A stretch of DNA of 64,000 nt from CAUZWH01 sp965224275. GTDB lineage: Bacteria > Pseudomonadota > Alphaproteobacteria > SHVV01. Below the pieces are notes generated by a model. That model was not told the origin of the DNA, ran no database searches, and saw nothing but the letters and a program-made list of their open reading frames with translations. The stretch spans positions 62,001 to 126,000 of the forward strand of contig CBDCYR010000006.1 of NCBI GenBank assembly GCA_965224275.1, read 5' to 3'. Both the position numbers and the translations under genes were made by a program. Shown here piece by piece: positions 43,050 to 53,098 of this stretch. Every line of letters starts with the position of its first letter. Position 1 is the first letter of the stretch.

Positions 43050-43066
43050 TGGATTTCATCCACTAA
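43046..43066. repeat. Minimal family 1 scar-like palindrome at rapZ stop
   Basis: CTAG, TGGATTTCATCCA, CTAA. The left CTAG contains the rapZ stop; the right tip has lost its G. A further CCACTAG lies at 43103-43109, so a degraded longer element (43046-43109) is also possible. Confidence 0.7.
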
Positions 43067-43117
43067 TCCTGGCAACGTTTGGGTTGGGGCGACGCCCGCG
43101 CGCCACTAGATTGTCCC

Positions 43118-44134
43118 TTAGCTGAGCTCAGTCACACCGGTCAGGGTCGAGTACTCGAAATGGAGCTCCTGATCGGGAAACACCATTCGATGGATGGCGC
43201 GCGCCGCCACCGCCGCCTCCGAGAAACCAGTGAGGATGAGCTTGAGCTTGCCCGGATAGGCCGCGATATCGCCAATCGCAAACAATCCCGCGCGATTGGT
43301 CGCCGCGGTCGCGGGGTCGACCAAAATGTGGTTGCGATCGAGGTTTAGTCCCCATTCGGCGATCGGTCCCAATTTCATGGCCAAGCCAAAAAAAGGCAGC
43401 AGGATGTCGGCTTCGATGCGCCGTTCGTCGCCATCGAGCGACGTGACATGAATGGCGTCGAGGACGCCGCCCTTTCCTTCGAGCGCCGTGAGTTGATAAG
43501 GGGTTATCACGTCGATGGCCCCGCTCTTGGCGAGTTCACCCAGTCGGCGTTCGCTCTCAGGTGCGGCCCTGAACTTGGCGCGCCGATGGACCATGGTAAC
43601 GCGCTCGGCAACGCCCGCCAGCGCAAGCGCCCAGTCGACAGCCGAATCGCCCCCGCCGGCAATGACGACGCGCTTATCGGCCAGCTCCTGCACTCGCCGA
43701 ACCAGATAAAAGACGCTACTGCCTTCGAATTCCTCGATTCGCTCGAGCGGTGGTCGGTTGGGGCCGAACGCCCCGACTCCGGCTGCGATAAGGATGGCCG
43801 TCGAATTAATCGTCTTTCCATCTGATGTGGACGCCGCCCACTGCCCGTTGTGGTTGTTGATTGCGGTTACTTGTTGGCCAAGATCGAAGGTTGGATGGAA
43901 GGGGGCGATTTGCTCGCTCAGACGATCAATAAGTTTGTTGGCGGCAATCTCAGGAAATCCGGGTATGTCGTAAATCGGCTTCTCGGGGTAAAGCGCGGCG
44001 CACTGTCCGCCTGGTTCCTCGAGCACATCGACGACGTGGCAGCGCATGCCGAGCATCCCCAGTTCAAAAACCGAAAACAGGCCGACCGGACCGGCACCAA
44101 TTATCGTGACGTCCGTGGTGTGCACCTGGCTCAT
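43118..44134 (-). CDS. Ferredoxin/flavodoxin-NADP+ reductase, TrxR-like type 2
   Basis: A 338-residue FAD- and NADP-binding flavoprotein. FAD motif IIGAGPVGLFSVFELGMLG, GGQCAALYPEKPIYDIPGFPEI (characteristic of this group), NADP motif VVIAGGGDSAVDWAL, and the second FAD motif GLFAIGDIAAYPGKLKLILTGFSEA. It lacks the CxxC of thioredoxin reductases, as expected for type 2 ferredoxin-NADP reductase, which passes electrons between NADPH and ferredoxin. ATG 44134 is preferred over 44230. Divergent from tsaE. Confidence 0.9.
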   Translation of the reverse strand: MSQVHTTDVTIIGAGPVGLFSVFELGMLGMRCHVVDVLEEPGGQCAALYPEKPIYDIPGFPEIAANKLIDRLSEQIAPFHPTFDLGQQVTAINNHNGQWAASTSDGKTINSTAILIAAGVGAFGPNRPPLERIEEFEGSSVFYLVRRVQELADKRVVIAGGGDSAVDWALALAGVAERVTMVHRRAKFRAAPESERRLGELAKSGAIDVITPYQLTALEGKGGVLDAIHVTSLDGDERRIEADILLPFFGLAMKLGPIAEWGLNLDRNHILVDPATAATNRAGLFAIGDIAAYPGKLKLILTGFSEAAVAARAIHRMVFPDQELHFEYSTLTGVTELS

Positions 44135-44236
44135 CCGTCCACCCTTTCGCCGTTGGTTTGGTTGAGATCGGCGGGCAACCATTTCAGGGTCGCACATTTT
44201 GTTGCCGCGATGTCGGCGCAGGGGATACAAACGGGC

Positions 44237-44749
44237 ATGTCGACCCGCGCCCGGCCCGGTGTGTTACCGATCGAAACTTTGCTTCCAAATGTCAGCGCGA
44301 CGCAACGTCTCGCCGCACAAATCGCGGCTCAGGCACATTGTGGTGACGTTATCGCATTGTCGGGCGATCTCGGTTCCGGCAAAACCACCTTCGCGAGATA
44401 TTTCCTGCGTGCCCGTGGCATCGAGGGGGAGGTTCCGAGCCCGACCTTTACCCTTGTGCAGATCTACGAGGTGGTGCCAGCCACGATCTGGCATTTCGAT
44501 CTCTACAGGATCGCGGCCCGCGATGACGCTCTTGAACTCGGTATTGACGAGGCGTTCGCGGACGGTATCAGCCTCATCGAGTGGCCCGATCGGATAGCGG
44601 ACCTGCTTCCGACGCATCGTCTCGACATCCATCTCGCGTTCGTCGATACCGATGAAGACGCGCGCCGAGCCCGTCTTGAAGGCAGTGACGCCTGGCGCCA
44701 GCGTCTCAAAACGGTGGGACTTGGAGCGGGAGGCAATGAGCCAAGCTAG
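44237..44749 (+). CDS. tsaE: tRNA threonylcarbamoyladenosine biosynthesis ATPase TsaE
   Basis: A 170-residue P-loop ATPase required with TsaB and TsaD for the t6A modification of ANN-decoding tRNAs. Walker A is LSGDLGSGKTTFARY near residue 37; PSPTFTLVQIYE, IWHFDLYRI and ISLIEWPDRI are family signatures. The ATG at 44237 gives a normal-length protein; the frame is open far upstream but inside the divergent reductase gene. It overlaps amgK by 14 bases. Confidence 0.93.
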   Translation: MSTRARPGVLPIETLLPNVSATQRLAAQIAAQAHCGDVIALSGDLGSGKTTFARYFLRARGIEGEVPSPTFTLVQIYEVVPATIWHFDLYRIAARDDALELGIDEAFADGISLIEWPDRIADLLPTHRLDIHLAFVDTDEDARRARLEGSDAWRQRLKTVGLGAGGNEPS

Positions 44750-45737
44750 CCGCTCAGCGGAAATCGCGGCGTTTCTTGCCGAGCACAAGCTCGACGAGAC
44801 GACGTTGGTGCCGCTCGCCGACGATGCATCTTTCCGGCGGTATTTCCGGGTTCGGGGAGGTGGTCGAGGTGTGGTTTTGATGGACGCGCCGCCGGCGCGC
44901 GAGGACGTGCGTCCCTTCCTCGCGATCGCTGATTACTTGCGCGGATTAGGCTACAGCGCACCTGAGATTCTGGCAGCCGACCCGGCGCGCGGCTTCATCC
45001 TTCTCGAAGATCTTGGTGATGACAAGCTATCCACCCTGGCCGCGAGCGGCCGGACGCGCTGGGCCCACTACGAGCTTGCCGTCGACCTGCTCGCCGACCT
45101 TCACGCGCGTCCGCTGCAGCCGCAGGTACCGGCCTATGACGAAACCCTGCTCATGGCGGAAGTGGGCCTGTTCGTCGATTGGTATGTACCTGCGGCCCTA
45201 GGGACGGCGCTGCCGGCCGACGCCGTGAACGCATTCACTCAGTTGTGGCAGCGCACGCTTAGCCAATATGCGGGTGCCCGCGAGGTGCTGGTGCTGCTCG
45301 ACTATCATGCCGACAATCTGATGTGGCTTGGTGAGCGGCGCGGGTTGGCCAAATTGGGATTGTTGGATTTCCAGGATGCGGTGATCGGCCATCCCGCCTA
45401 CGATCTCGTTTCCCTGCTCGAGGATGCGCGTCTCGATGTCGACGGTGATCTCGCCGAAGCTATGCTAAGCCGCTATATCGCAGCCACGGATCGCGACACG
45501 GCCCCATTTCGGACCGCCTATGCGATCCTCGGCGCGCAGCGAAATACCAAGATCATCGGTATCTTCACCCGCTTGCTGGCGCGCGATGGAAAGCCCGGAT
45601 ATCTGGAGTTGATACCGCGTGTTTGGCGCTATCTCGAGCGCGACTTAGCACACCCCGAGCTCGGCGAGCTACGCCGGTGGTACGATCGCCACGTACCGGC
45701 GCGGTTGCGCGAAACAGTGTTGGCTCCCGATGCGTGA
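44736..45737 (+). CDS. amgK: N-acetylmuramate/N-acetylglucosamine kinase AmgK-like
   Basis: A 333-residue aminoglycoside-phosphotransferase-fold kinase. Asp/Asn catalytic residues are in LLDYHADNLMWL and LLDFQDAVIGHPAYDLVSLLEDAR, typical of the AmgK group. AmgK phosphorylates the anomeric carbon of recycled MurNAc, and the next gene encodes the matching uridylyltransferase MurU, a strong contextual argument. ATG 44736 follows GGGAGG within the end of tsaE. Confidence 0.85.
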   Translation: MSQASRSAEIAAFLAEHKLDETTLVPLADDASFRRYFRVRGGGRGVVLMDAPPAREDVRPFLAIADYLRGLGYSAPEILAADPARGFILLEDLGDDKLSTLAASGRTRWAHYELAVDLLADLHARPLQPQVPAYDETLLMAEVGLFVDWYVPAALGTALPADAVNAFTQLWQRTLSQYAGAREVLVLLDYHADNLMWLGERRGLAKLGLLDFQDAVIGHPAYDLVSLLEDARLDVDGDLAEAMLSRYIAATDRDTAPFRTAYAILGAQRNTKIIGIFTRLLARDGKPGYLELIPRVWRYLERDLAHPELGELRRWYDRHVPARLRETVLAPDA

Positions 45738-45746
45738 ACGCTCGAT

Positions 45747-46499
45747 ATGACCGGCGATCGACCTCCGGCTTCGGCAATGATATTGGCGGCGGGGTTGGGA
45801 ACGCGGATGCGCCCGCACAGCCTCGATATCCCCAAAGTACTGGTGCCGGTAAAGGGGCGGCCAATTATTGACCATACGGTGGAGCGATTGGCGCAGGCCG
45901 GCGTAAAGCACGCGGTCGTAAACGCACATCATCACGCCGATCAACTTATTTCACATTTGGCCCATTTGGCCCCTGGGGGCACTCCAGGGTCGGATTGCTC
46001 GGCGCCGGTGATCAGCATCAGTGATGAGCGAGCCGAACTGCTTGATACCGGTGGCGGATTTGCCAAGGCGTTGCCAATCCTGGGCGATGATCCATTCTAT
46101 GGCCTCAACGGCGACGTCATCTGGCTCGACGGCGTTTTCAATACGCTTCACCGGCTGGCTAAACGTTGGGACCCTGACTTGATGGACGCGCTACTCCTGG
46201 TTGTCCTGTGTCCGCGTGCGGTTGGCTACGATGGGCGCGGCGATTTCATGATGGACGGGAATGGTCTCATTCGGCGCCGCCGTGAGGTCGAAGTCGCCCC
46301 GTATGTTTATTCGGGCGTCCAACTTCTTCATCCTCGGCTGTTCGCCCGCTGTCCGGACGGTGCGTTTTCACTCAACCTCCTTTATGACCGGGCAATCAGT
46401 GCCAAGCGATTGTATGGATTGTGTCACGACGGTCTGTGGTTGCACGTTGGCACGCCCGACGGACTCCGGGCCGCGGAAGCCACGCTTGCTGCTCTATAG
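45747..46499 (+). CDS. murU: N-acetylmuramate alpha-1-phosphate uridylyltransferase MurU-like
   Basis: A 250-residue sugar nucleotidyltransferase: MILAAGLGTRMRPHSLDIPKVLVPVKGRPIIDH split as the nucleotide-binding loop with catalytic Arg/Lys, LLDTGGGFAKALP and GLNGDVIWLD. With AmgK it forms UDP-MurNAc from recycled sugar, bypassing early peptidoglycan synthesis; in pseudomonads this lowers fosfomycin sensitivity. The gene follows amgK by 9 bases. Confidence 0.85.
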   Translation: MTGDRPPASAMILAAGLGTRMRPHSLDIPKVLVPVKGRPIIDHTVERLAQAGVKHAVVNAHHHADQLISHLAHLAPGGTPGSDCSAPVISISDERAELLDTGGGFAKALPILGDDPFYGLNGDVIWLDGVFNTLHRLAKRWDPDLMDALLLVVLCPRAVGYDGRGDFMMDGNGLIRRRREVEVAPYVYSGVQLLHPRLFARCPDGAFSLNLLYDRAISAKRLYGLCHDGLWLHVGTPDGLRAAEATLAAL

Positions 46500-46528
46500 T
46501 GATTCTTGCGGTTTTATAGACGGACGAT

Positions 46529-49500
46529 ATGAGCGACCGCGCAACGGTCTACAATATTCCATCCGGTGAGCCGTTTCTCGACGTGCTGGCGCGTGGCATG
46601 CTCGATGCAAACGCAGTGACGCCACATCAAATCGCCGATACCAGGGTCCTGCTGCCGACGCGCCGCGCCTGCCGCGCTCTGCGCGACGCCTTTTTGCGGG
46701 TAGCGGATGGCGACGCGCTTATCCTGCCTCGAATGCAGGCGCTCGGCGATGTCGACGACGAAGACAACGGCGCTTTAGGTGCCGCGGGCGCGACCATCCA
46801 GGGACTGGCAACGCCGACGACAGTGCCGGCTGCAATTGAACCGGTTCATCGCAAATTGCTGCTAACCCGCTTGGTTCTCAAATTTGATCGCGAGCGCCGT
46901 GCCGCAACCGCCTCATCGACATCTCCGATTGAGCCGGGTCAAGCCGCCGATCTCGCCGACGACCTGGCATCGTTGCTGGACCAGGTCCAAACCGAACAAC
47001 AGAATCTAGAAAATATTGGGTCGCTGGCGCCCGCCGAACTGGCGGTCCACTGGCAGGAAACGCTCGATTTCCTCGCCATCATTACCGATCACTGGCCACA
47101 AATTCTTGCCGAAGCTCACCTGATCGATCACGCCGATCGGCGAAATCGCACGTTCGATGAACTGGCCGCGGCGTGGCAGCGTGATCCACCCGAGATCGAG
47201 ATCATCGCTGCCGGTTCGACCGGAAGCATCCCCGCCACGGCGGAGTTGTTAGGCGTTATCGCGCGGCTGCCGCGTGGTGCGGTGATCCTGCCAGGTCTGG
47301 ATATGGCGTTGGACACGGCGTCGTGGGACGCGCTCGGTGCCACGCATCCGCAACTTGGGGTAAAGCAGCTGCTGGCGCGTATCGGCGTGGCGCGTGAGGA
47401 GGTGAAGATGTGGCCGAGCGTTGGTTCGGCCAACCAGCCGCACCGCGCCCAGCTGATGCGAGACGCGATGCGACCGGCCGAGCTGCCGATTGCTTGGGAG
47501 GATGCGCCACGTCTCAACGAAGCGGCGTTCGCGGGATTGCGATGGCTCGACCATCCAACGCCCCAGGACGAAGCCAAAACGATCGCCGTTTTGATGCGAC
47601 AGACTTTGCAGCAAAGTGAGCGCACCGCCGCACTGATAACACCCGATCGCGCGCTGGCCCGGCGGGTCGCAGCGGAGTTGCAGCGTTGGGGCATCGATGT
47701 CGACGACTCCGCCGGGACGCCCTTGCGCGACACGCCGGTGGGAACGTTTCTGCGGTTGAGTGCGGAGCTCGCAGGTTCCGGTATTGTCCCGATTGCCCTG
47801 CTTGCGCTCCTGAAGCATCCCTTGGCGGCCGGCGGCATAACCCCCGAAGAATTTCGGTACCGCGCCCGCAGACTCGAACTCGCCATTCTGCGCGGTCCGC
47901 GCCCGGCATCGGGATTCGGCGGCCTAGCTGCTGCCTTAAACGCCACGGCTACCGAAGAGCCACAGCGGGAATCTCTGTCGGTTTGGCTCAACGAAATGGC
48001 CAAGCAGGCGGCGCCGTTCATGACCCGGATGGCGGATTCAGAGGCGTCGCTGGGCGACCTCCTCGCGGCGCATATCGGTTTCGCCGAGTGGTTGGCCAGC
48101 CGTGACAACCAGCGTGGTTCTGAACGCTTGTGGCGCGGCGATTCCGGTGAAGCCGCGGCTCTGCTGATCGAGGAAATACGCGCCGCATCCGGTGCGCTAC
48201 CCGAGATCGCCGGCGCCGCCTATCCAGGGCTTCTCGACTCGCTCATGCGCGGCCGGGTGGTTCGGCCGGCGTGGGGGCGGCATCCGCGGCTATCGATACT
48301 GGGAACGTTGGAGGCTCGCCTGCAGTTTTCCGATCTCGTGATCCTGGGTGGCCTCAATGAAGGCACCTGGCCGCCTGATCCGATGCCCGATCCTTGGCTG
48401 AGCCGGCCGATGCGCGCGGCGCTCGGATTGTCATCTCCGGAACGACGGATTGGCCAGTCGGCACATGATTTTGTTCAAGCCGCGGCGGTTCCGCACGTCG
48501 TCCTGAGCCGAGCGACGAAAGTCGGCGGCACACCGACGGTGCCGGCGCGCTGGCTACTGAGGCTGGCCACTTTGGCCACGCGATCGGGTGTGGGGTGGGG
48601 GCCGACGATGCGAAGTGCCGAGCAACAATGGGCGGCACGGCTCGATGAACCCCACCGCGTGGAGCCGAGGCCCGCACCGGCCGCGACCCCGCCGCTGGTG
48701 GCGCGGCCGCGAAAAATGTCGGTGACAAGAGTCGAAGCGTGGATACGCGATCCCTATGCCGTCTACGCAAGGGAAATTCTCCGCCTGCGGCGGCTCGATG
48801 TGGTCGATGCGACGCCCAACGCAGCCAATCGGGGAATCGTCATTCACGCCGTTCTCGATCGATTCATTGCCGCTTATCCGGACGTGCTCCCCGATGACGC
48901 CCTGCAGAGATTGCTGGCGATTGGCCACGAAGAATTTGCTCACGCACGAATTCGGCCAGGCGTTGCGGCGTTCTGGTGGCCGCGCTTTATCCGCATCGCG
49001 CGCTGGTTTGTCGACAATGAAACCAAGCGTCGCCGCAGCAACCAACCCCTGGGCTCGGAAATTCGCGGCGAACTGTCGCTCCAACTCGATGGCGGTGGTT
49101 TTACGGTGACCGCTATCGCCGATCGTATCGACCGGCGCGACGACGGCGAGCTTACGATAATCGATTACAAGACCGGACAAATACCCTCGCCCAAGCAAGT
49201 CCATGGCGGATGGTCGCCGCAACTGCCCCTGGAGGCGATGATCGCAGCGGCCGGAGGTTTCGATGGCATCGATGCCGATGCGGTCCGCGAATTGAGTTAT
49301 TGGCGCCTGACCGGTGCGGATCCCGCAGGTGAGGAGCGGCCGATTTCGGACAGTGTCGATGATCTGGTCGATGCGACCGGCGCGCGGCTGCGGGCGCTGG
49401 TGGCGGCATTCGATCGGGTCGAAACGCCCTACCATTCGCGCCCGCGCCCCAATCCCACGATTGCACCGAAATACTCCGACTACGATCACCTCGCCCGGGT

Positions 49501-49540
49501 TGCGGAGTGGTCCGAATTTGCGCCCGAGGATTCGTGGTGA
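46529..49540 (+). CDS. addB: Double-strand break repair protein AddB
   Basis: AddB (1003 residues) pairs with AddA to resect double-strand breaks to the Chi-like site for RecA loading, replacing RecBCD. The N-terminus has VLLPTRRACRALRDAFLR instead of a working Walker A, as usual in alphaproteobacterial AddB. The C-terminal nuclease domain holds the REC-B motif LTIIDYKTGQIPSPKQ near residue 876. It overlaps addA by 4 bases (GTGA). Confidence 0.92.
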   Translation: MSDRATVYNIPSGEPFLDVLARGMLDANAVTPHQIADTRVLLPTRRACRALRDAFLRVADGDALILPRMQALGDVDDEDNGALGAAGATIQGLATPTTVPAAIEPVHRKLLLTRLVLKFDRERRAATASSTSPIEPGQAADLADDLASLLDQVQTEQQNLENIGSLAPAELAVHWQETLDFLAIITDHWPQILAEAHLIDHADRRNRTFDELAAAWQRDPPEIEIIAAGSTGSIPATAELLGVIARLPRGAVILPGLDMALDTASWDALGATHPQLGVKQLLARIGVAREEVKMWPSVGSANQPHRAQLMRDAMRPAELPIAWEDAPRLNEAAFAGLRWLDHPTPQDEAKTIAVLMRQTLQQSERTAALITPDRALARRVAAELQRWGIDVDDSAGTPLRDTPVGTFLRLSAELAGSGIVPIALLALLKHPLAAGGITPEEFRYRARRLELAILRGPRPASGFGGLAAALNATATEEPQRESLSVWLNEMAKQAAPFMTRMADSEASLGDLLAAHIGFAEWLASRDNQRGSERLWRGDSGEAAALLIEEIRAASGALPEIAGAAYPGLLDSLMRGRVVRPAWGRHPRLSILGTLEARLQFSDLVILGGLNEGTWPPDPMPDPWLSRPMRAALGLSSPERRIGQSAHDFVQAAAVPHVVLSRATKVGGTPTVPARWLLRLATLATRSGVGWGPTMRSAEQQWAARLDEPHRVEPRPAPAATPPLVARPRKMSVTRVEAWIRDPYAVYAREILRLRRLDVVDATPNAANRGIVIHAVLDRFIAAYPDVLPDDALQRLLAIGHEEFAHARIRPGVAAFWWPRFIRIARWFVDNETKRRRSNQPLGSEIRGELSLQLDGGGFTVTAIADRIDRRDDGELTIIDYKTGQIPSPKQVHGGWSPQLPLEAMIAAAGGFDGIDADAVRELSYWRLTGADPAGEERPISDSVDDLVDATGARLRALVAAFDRVETPYHSRPRPNPTIAPKYSDYDHLARVAEWSEFAPEDSW

Positions 49541-52500
49541 CGCAGGTAAGCGCCGAAGGCGGGTTACCGACACCGCTGCGCCGTACGCATCAGCAGCGAG
49601 CATCCGATCCAGCGGCTTCGGTGTGGGTCGAAGCATCCGCCGGAACCGGCAAGACCCGTATTCTTACCGATCGTGTGCTGCGTCTGCTCCTGGATGGCAG
49701 CGAACCCACGCGCATTCTATGTCTAACCTTCACCAACGCCGCGGCCGCCGAAATGGCTAACCGTGTGAACGAGCGCCTCAGTAACTGGACTGTTCTCGAT
49801 GGTGCAAACCTGGCCAGGGATATTGAGGCGCTCATCGGGGGCAAGCCCAGCGATGCGGTGATCACACGCGCACGAGGCTTGTTCGCCAGCGTGCTCGACG
49901 CGCCCGGCGGGCTACGTATTCAGACGATTCATGCGTTCTGCCAGTCGTTGCTGGCGCGCTTCCCAATCGAGGCCGCCGTCTCGCCGCATTTCTCGGTGAT
50001 GGAGGAGCGTAGCGCGGTCGAACTCTTCAATGCCGCACAGGAGAAGGTGTTCGCGACGTTGGCGCGCGACGATCAGAAGGAAACGATCGCCGCGCTGGCG
50101 GCGGTCAGCGAACGCGTCCGCGAAAATACATTCGCGGAAATTATGGCTGAGCTTTCGCTCGAACGCGGGCGTTTACAGAGCGCGTTTGACGCGGCCGGTG
50201 GCCTGACCGGTTTGATCGAGGTCGTGCGAACACTGTTGCATCTCGATGTTGACGACACCGGGACTGCACTCCTCAGTGCGGCCTGCGACGAGGCGGGTTT
50301 CGATGCCGCAGGTCTGCGCGACGCCGCCGCGGGACTGCAGTTCGGTGGTGAAAAGGATGCGCCGCGCGGCGCCATCATCGCCGAATGGCTCGCTAAGCCT
50401 GATGAGCGGCCGGTGCGGTTCGATACCTATCTGCGGGCCTATTTCACCGAGAAAGGCCGCGGCGATCGGTTCGCGACGCTAATCCACAGCAAAGCGAGCC
50501 AGGTGGCCCCCGACGCCGAGCGCGTGCTGAGCGCCGAAGCCGCGCGACTAAGCGCGATCCGCGAAAAGATTCGAGCCGTCCGGCTATTCGATGCGACCGC
50601 GGCATTGATCCGTTTGGGGGCGGCGCTGATCGATGAGTATGACGCGGCCAAACGGCGTGGCGCGAAGCTCGACTACGACGATTTGATTCTCAAAGCCAAA
50701 GCACTCCTGCAACGCGGCGGTGCGGCCTCGTGGGTGCTGTTCAAGTTGGATGGCGGCCTCGATCACATCCTCATCGACGAAGCGCAAGATACCAATCCTG
50801 ATCAATGGGCAGTGATTGCTGCGTTAGCCGAGGAGTTTTTTGCAGGTGACGGCGCACGCGAGAAGGCGCGTACGATCTTTGCGGTAGGCGATCCCAAGCA
50901 ATCGATTTATTCGTTTCAGCGGGCCGATCCAAGGGCTTTTGCACGCTGGCAGGATTTCTTCGAGGGCCGTGCCCGGGCCAGCAAGCAAACCTGGTATCCG
51001 GTGCCGCTGGCGCGATCCTACCGGTCGGCGCCGGTGATTCTCGATTCCGTCGATCGCGTCTTCGCGCAACCCGGCGCGGCTGAGGGCCTAAGGTTTGGCA
51101 GCGCCTCAATTAGGCACGTCGCGTCGCGCCGGGGTCAGGCCGGCTTGGTCGAGCTATGGCCGGTCGAAGCCCCAATTGAGCGCGATGACGAAACCTGGTC
51201 ACCACCGGTCGAACGAGTCGCGTATCACAGCCCCCGGGTTGAACTCGCCCATAAGATCGCCCGCCAAATCACCTGGTGGCTTGAGCGCGGCGAACGCCTG
51301 CAGTCCCGTGACCGGCCGATTACAGCCGGAGATGTTCTCGTGCTGGTGCAGCGGCGGTCAGGGTTTGTTGCCGAACTCGTCCGCGCGCTCAAGGAGCGGG
51401 ACCTTCCGGTCGCGGGAACCGATCGCATGGTGTTGACGGATCAGCTGGCGGTACGCGATCTCATCTCGTTGGGCCGCTTCGCCCTGCTCCCCGACGATGA
51501 TCTCACGCTGGCCGAACTCTTAAAGTCGCCCTTTATCGGTTTCAGCGAAGAGATGTTGTTCGAATTGGCTTATGGCCGGCACAAGAGTTTGTGGGCGACG
51601 CTGGTAGAGCGGGCGACCGAGAACCTCGACTTTGCCGCGGCACGTGCGCAACTCGCATCCTATCTGGCGCGGGCCGACCAGGCGCCTCCCTATGAATTCT
51701 TTGCGGCCGCGCTCATTGCTGATGGCGGGCGTCGGGAACTCGTCCACCGCCTTGGTCCACAGGCCAACGACCCGATCGATGAATTCCTGTCGCAAGCTCT
51801 GTCCTACCAGCGATCGCATACGCCTTCGCTTGAAGGATTTCTGCACTGGCTGGAATCGAGTGAAGCCGAGGTCCGTCGCGATATGGAGTTCGGCCGCGAT
51901 GAAGTTCGTATCTTGACGGTACATAGCGCCAAAGGCCTCGAGGCACCGATCGTTTTTCTTCCCGATACCTGCCGCGTGCCGCGACAGGACTCGCGCTTGT
52001 TGTGGTTGCCGACCACGACCGCGGGAGAGGTGCCGCTGTGGCCACCGAGGAAGGAATTTGAGGTCGGCGTGGCTGGTGCGGCACGCGAAGCGGCGCGTGC
52101 GGCGCGAAGTGAGGAGTATCGACGTTTGCTGTACGTCGCGATGACACGGGCCGAGGATCGCCTGTACGTCGGCGGGTGGACGGCAACGCGACTGGCCCCG
52201 GATTGCTGGTACAATCTGATTCGCAATGGGCTCGAAAGCGTCTCGCAGCCGAGCGATCTTGACCTTGGCGGCAGTGGCCTGCGCGTGACAGGTGATCGAT
52301 CCGAACCACCCGATCGGCGCGAAGCGCCGCTTCTTACGATTGACGATGCGGGCCCGTCGCCCAGTTGGGTTCACCGTAAACCAGCGCCCGAGCCGGTGCC
52401 GCCGCGTCCTCTTGCGCCATCCCGACCGAGCGATGGGGCGCCACCGCCACAGTCGCCCCTGGCGGGCGATGTCGATCGCTATCGGCGAGGCCGACTGATC

Positions 52501-52980
52501 CACCGTCTTTTGGAAGTGCTCCCCGACGTCGCTTCTGACGAGCGCGGCAGACTGGCGGATGACGTATTGGCGCGCGAGGCGTTGGGCGTAGACGCTGAGG
52601 CAGCACGGGACATTGTTGATGCGACGCTACGGGTTCTTTCGTCGCCTGAAGCCGCTGTCGCCTTTACGGCAGATTCACGCGCCGAAGTCCCGATCGTCGG
52701 GCGCACTGGCCGCCACGTCGTGGCCGGCCAGGTCGATCGTCTCGCTGTCACCGACAATGAAGTCGTTATCATCGACTACAAGAGCAATCGCAGCCCGCCT
52801 GTCGACGAGACCAACATCGCGCCTGCATATCGGCGGCAAATGGCCGCTTATCGGGCTGTTCTCAAGAAAATTTATCCTGATAAATCAATTGTTTGTTACA
52901 TATTATGGACGGAGGGTCCGAGCCTGGTCCGGCTGAGCGATGGATTGCTTGAAGAAACCCAAAGCACTCAGTTAACTTGA
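49537..52980 (+). CDS. addA: Double-strand break repair helicase-nuclease AddA
   Basis: The 1147-residue motor subunit is a UvrD-like superfamily 1 helicase: Walker A VEASAGTGKTRIL near residue 30, motif Ia CLTFTNAAAAEM, motif II ILIDEAQDTNPDQW near 414, GDPKQSIYSFQRADP, and motif VI LYVAMTRAEDRLY. The C-terminal nuclease motif is VVIIDYKSN near 1078. Start is GTG 49537 (or GTG 49534, directly before). The last 40 codons are unusually AT-rich for the region. Confidence 0.94.
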   Translation: MTQVSAEGGLPTPLRRTHQQRASDPAASVWVEASAGTGKTRILTDRVLRLLLDGSEPTRILCLTFTNAAAAEMANRVNERLSNWTVLDGANLARDIEALIGGKPSDAVITRARGLFASVLDAPGGLRIQTIHAFCQSLLARFPIEAAVSPHFSVMEERSAVELFNAAQEKVFATLARDDQKETIAALAAVSERVRENTFAEIMAELSLERGRLQSAFDAAGGLTGLIEVVRTLLHLDVDDTGTALLSAACDEAGFDAAGLRDAAAGLQFGGEKDAPRGAIIAEWLAKPDERPVRFDTYLRAYFTEKGRGDRFATLIHSKASQVAPDAERVLSAEAARLSAIREKIRAVRLFDATAALIRLGAALIDEYDAAKRRGAKLDYDDLILKAKALLQRGGAASWVLFKLDGGLDHILIDEAQDTNPDQWAVIAALAEEFFAGDGAREKARTIFAVGDPKQSIYSFQRADPRAFARWQDFFEGRARASKQTWYPVPLARSYRSAPVILDSVDRVFAQPGAAEGLRFGSASIRHVASRRGQAGLVELWPVEAPIERDDETWSPPVERVAYHSPRVELAHKIARQITWWLERGERLQSRDRPITAGDVLVLVQRRSGFVAELVRALKERDLPVAGTDRMVLTDQLAVRDLISLGRFALLPDDDLTLAELLKSPFIGFSEEMLFELAYGRHKSLWATLVERATENLDFAAARAQLASYLARADQAPPYEFFAAALIADGGRRELVHRLGPQANDPIDEFLSQALSYQRSHTPSLEGFLHWLESSEAEVRRDMEFGRDEVRILTVHSAKGLEAPIVFLPDTCRVPRQDSRLLWLPTTTAGEVPLWPPRKEFEVGVAGAAREAARAARSEEYRRLLYVAMTRAEDRLYVGGWTATRLAPDCWYNLIRNGLESVSQPSDLDLGGSGLRVTGDRSEPPDRREAPLLTIDDAGPSPSWVHRKPAPEPVPPRPLAPSRPSDGAPPPQSPLAGDVDRYRRGRLIHRLLEVLPDVASDERGRLADDVLAREALGVDAEAARDIVDATLRVLSSPEAAVAFTADSRAEVPIVGRTGRHVVAGQVDRLAVTDNEVVIIDYKSNRSPPVDETNIAPAYRRQMAAYRAVLKKIYPDKSIVCYILWTEGPSLVRLSDGLLEETQSTQLT

Positions 52981-53098
52981 CGTTGGGCTCTCGCGCACTA
53001 ATCATATACACCAGCGCCCGTGCTGCGCATTTCTCCTAGGTCGCAGCCTAACCTTTTGAAATAATTGGCTTTTAGCCAAAAATAACAGTGGAGAGAGT

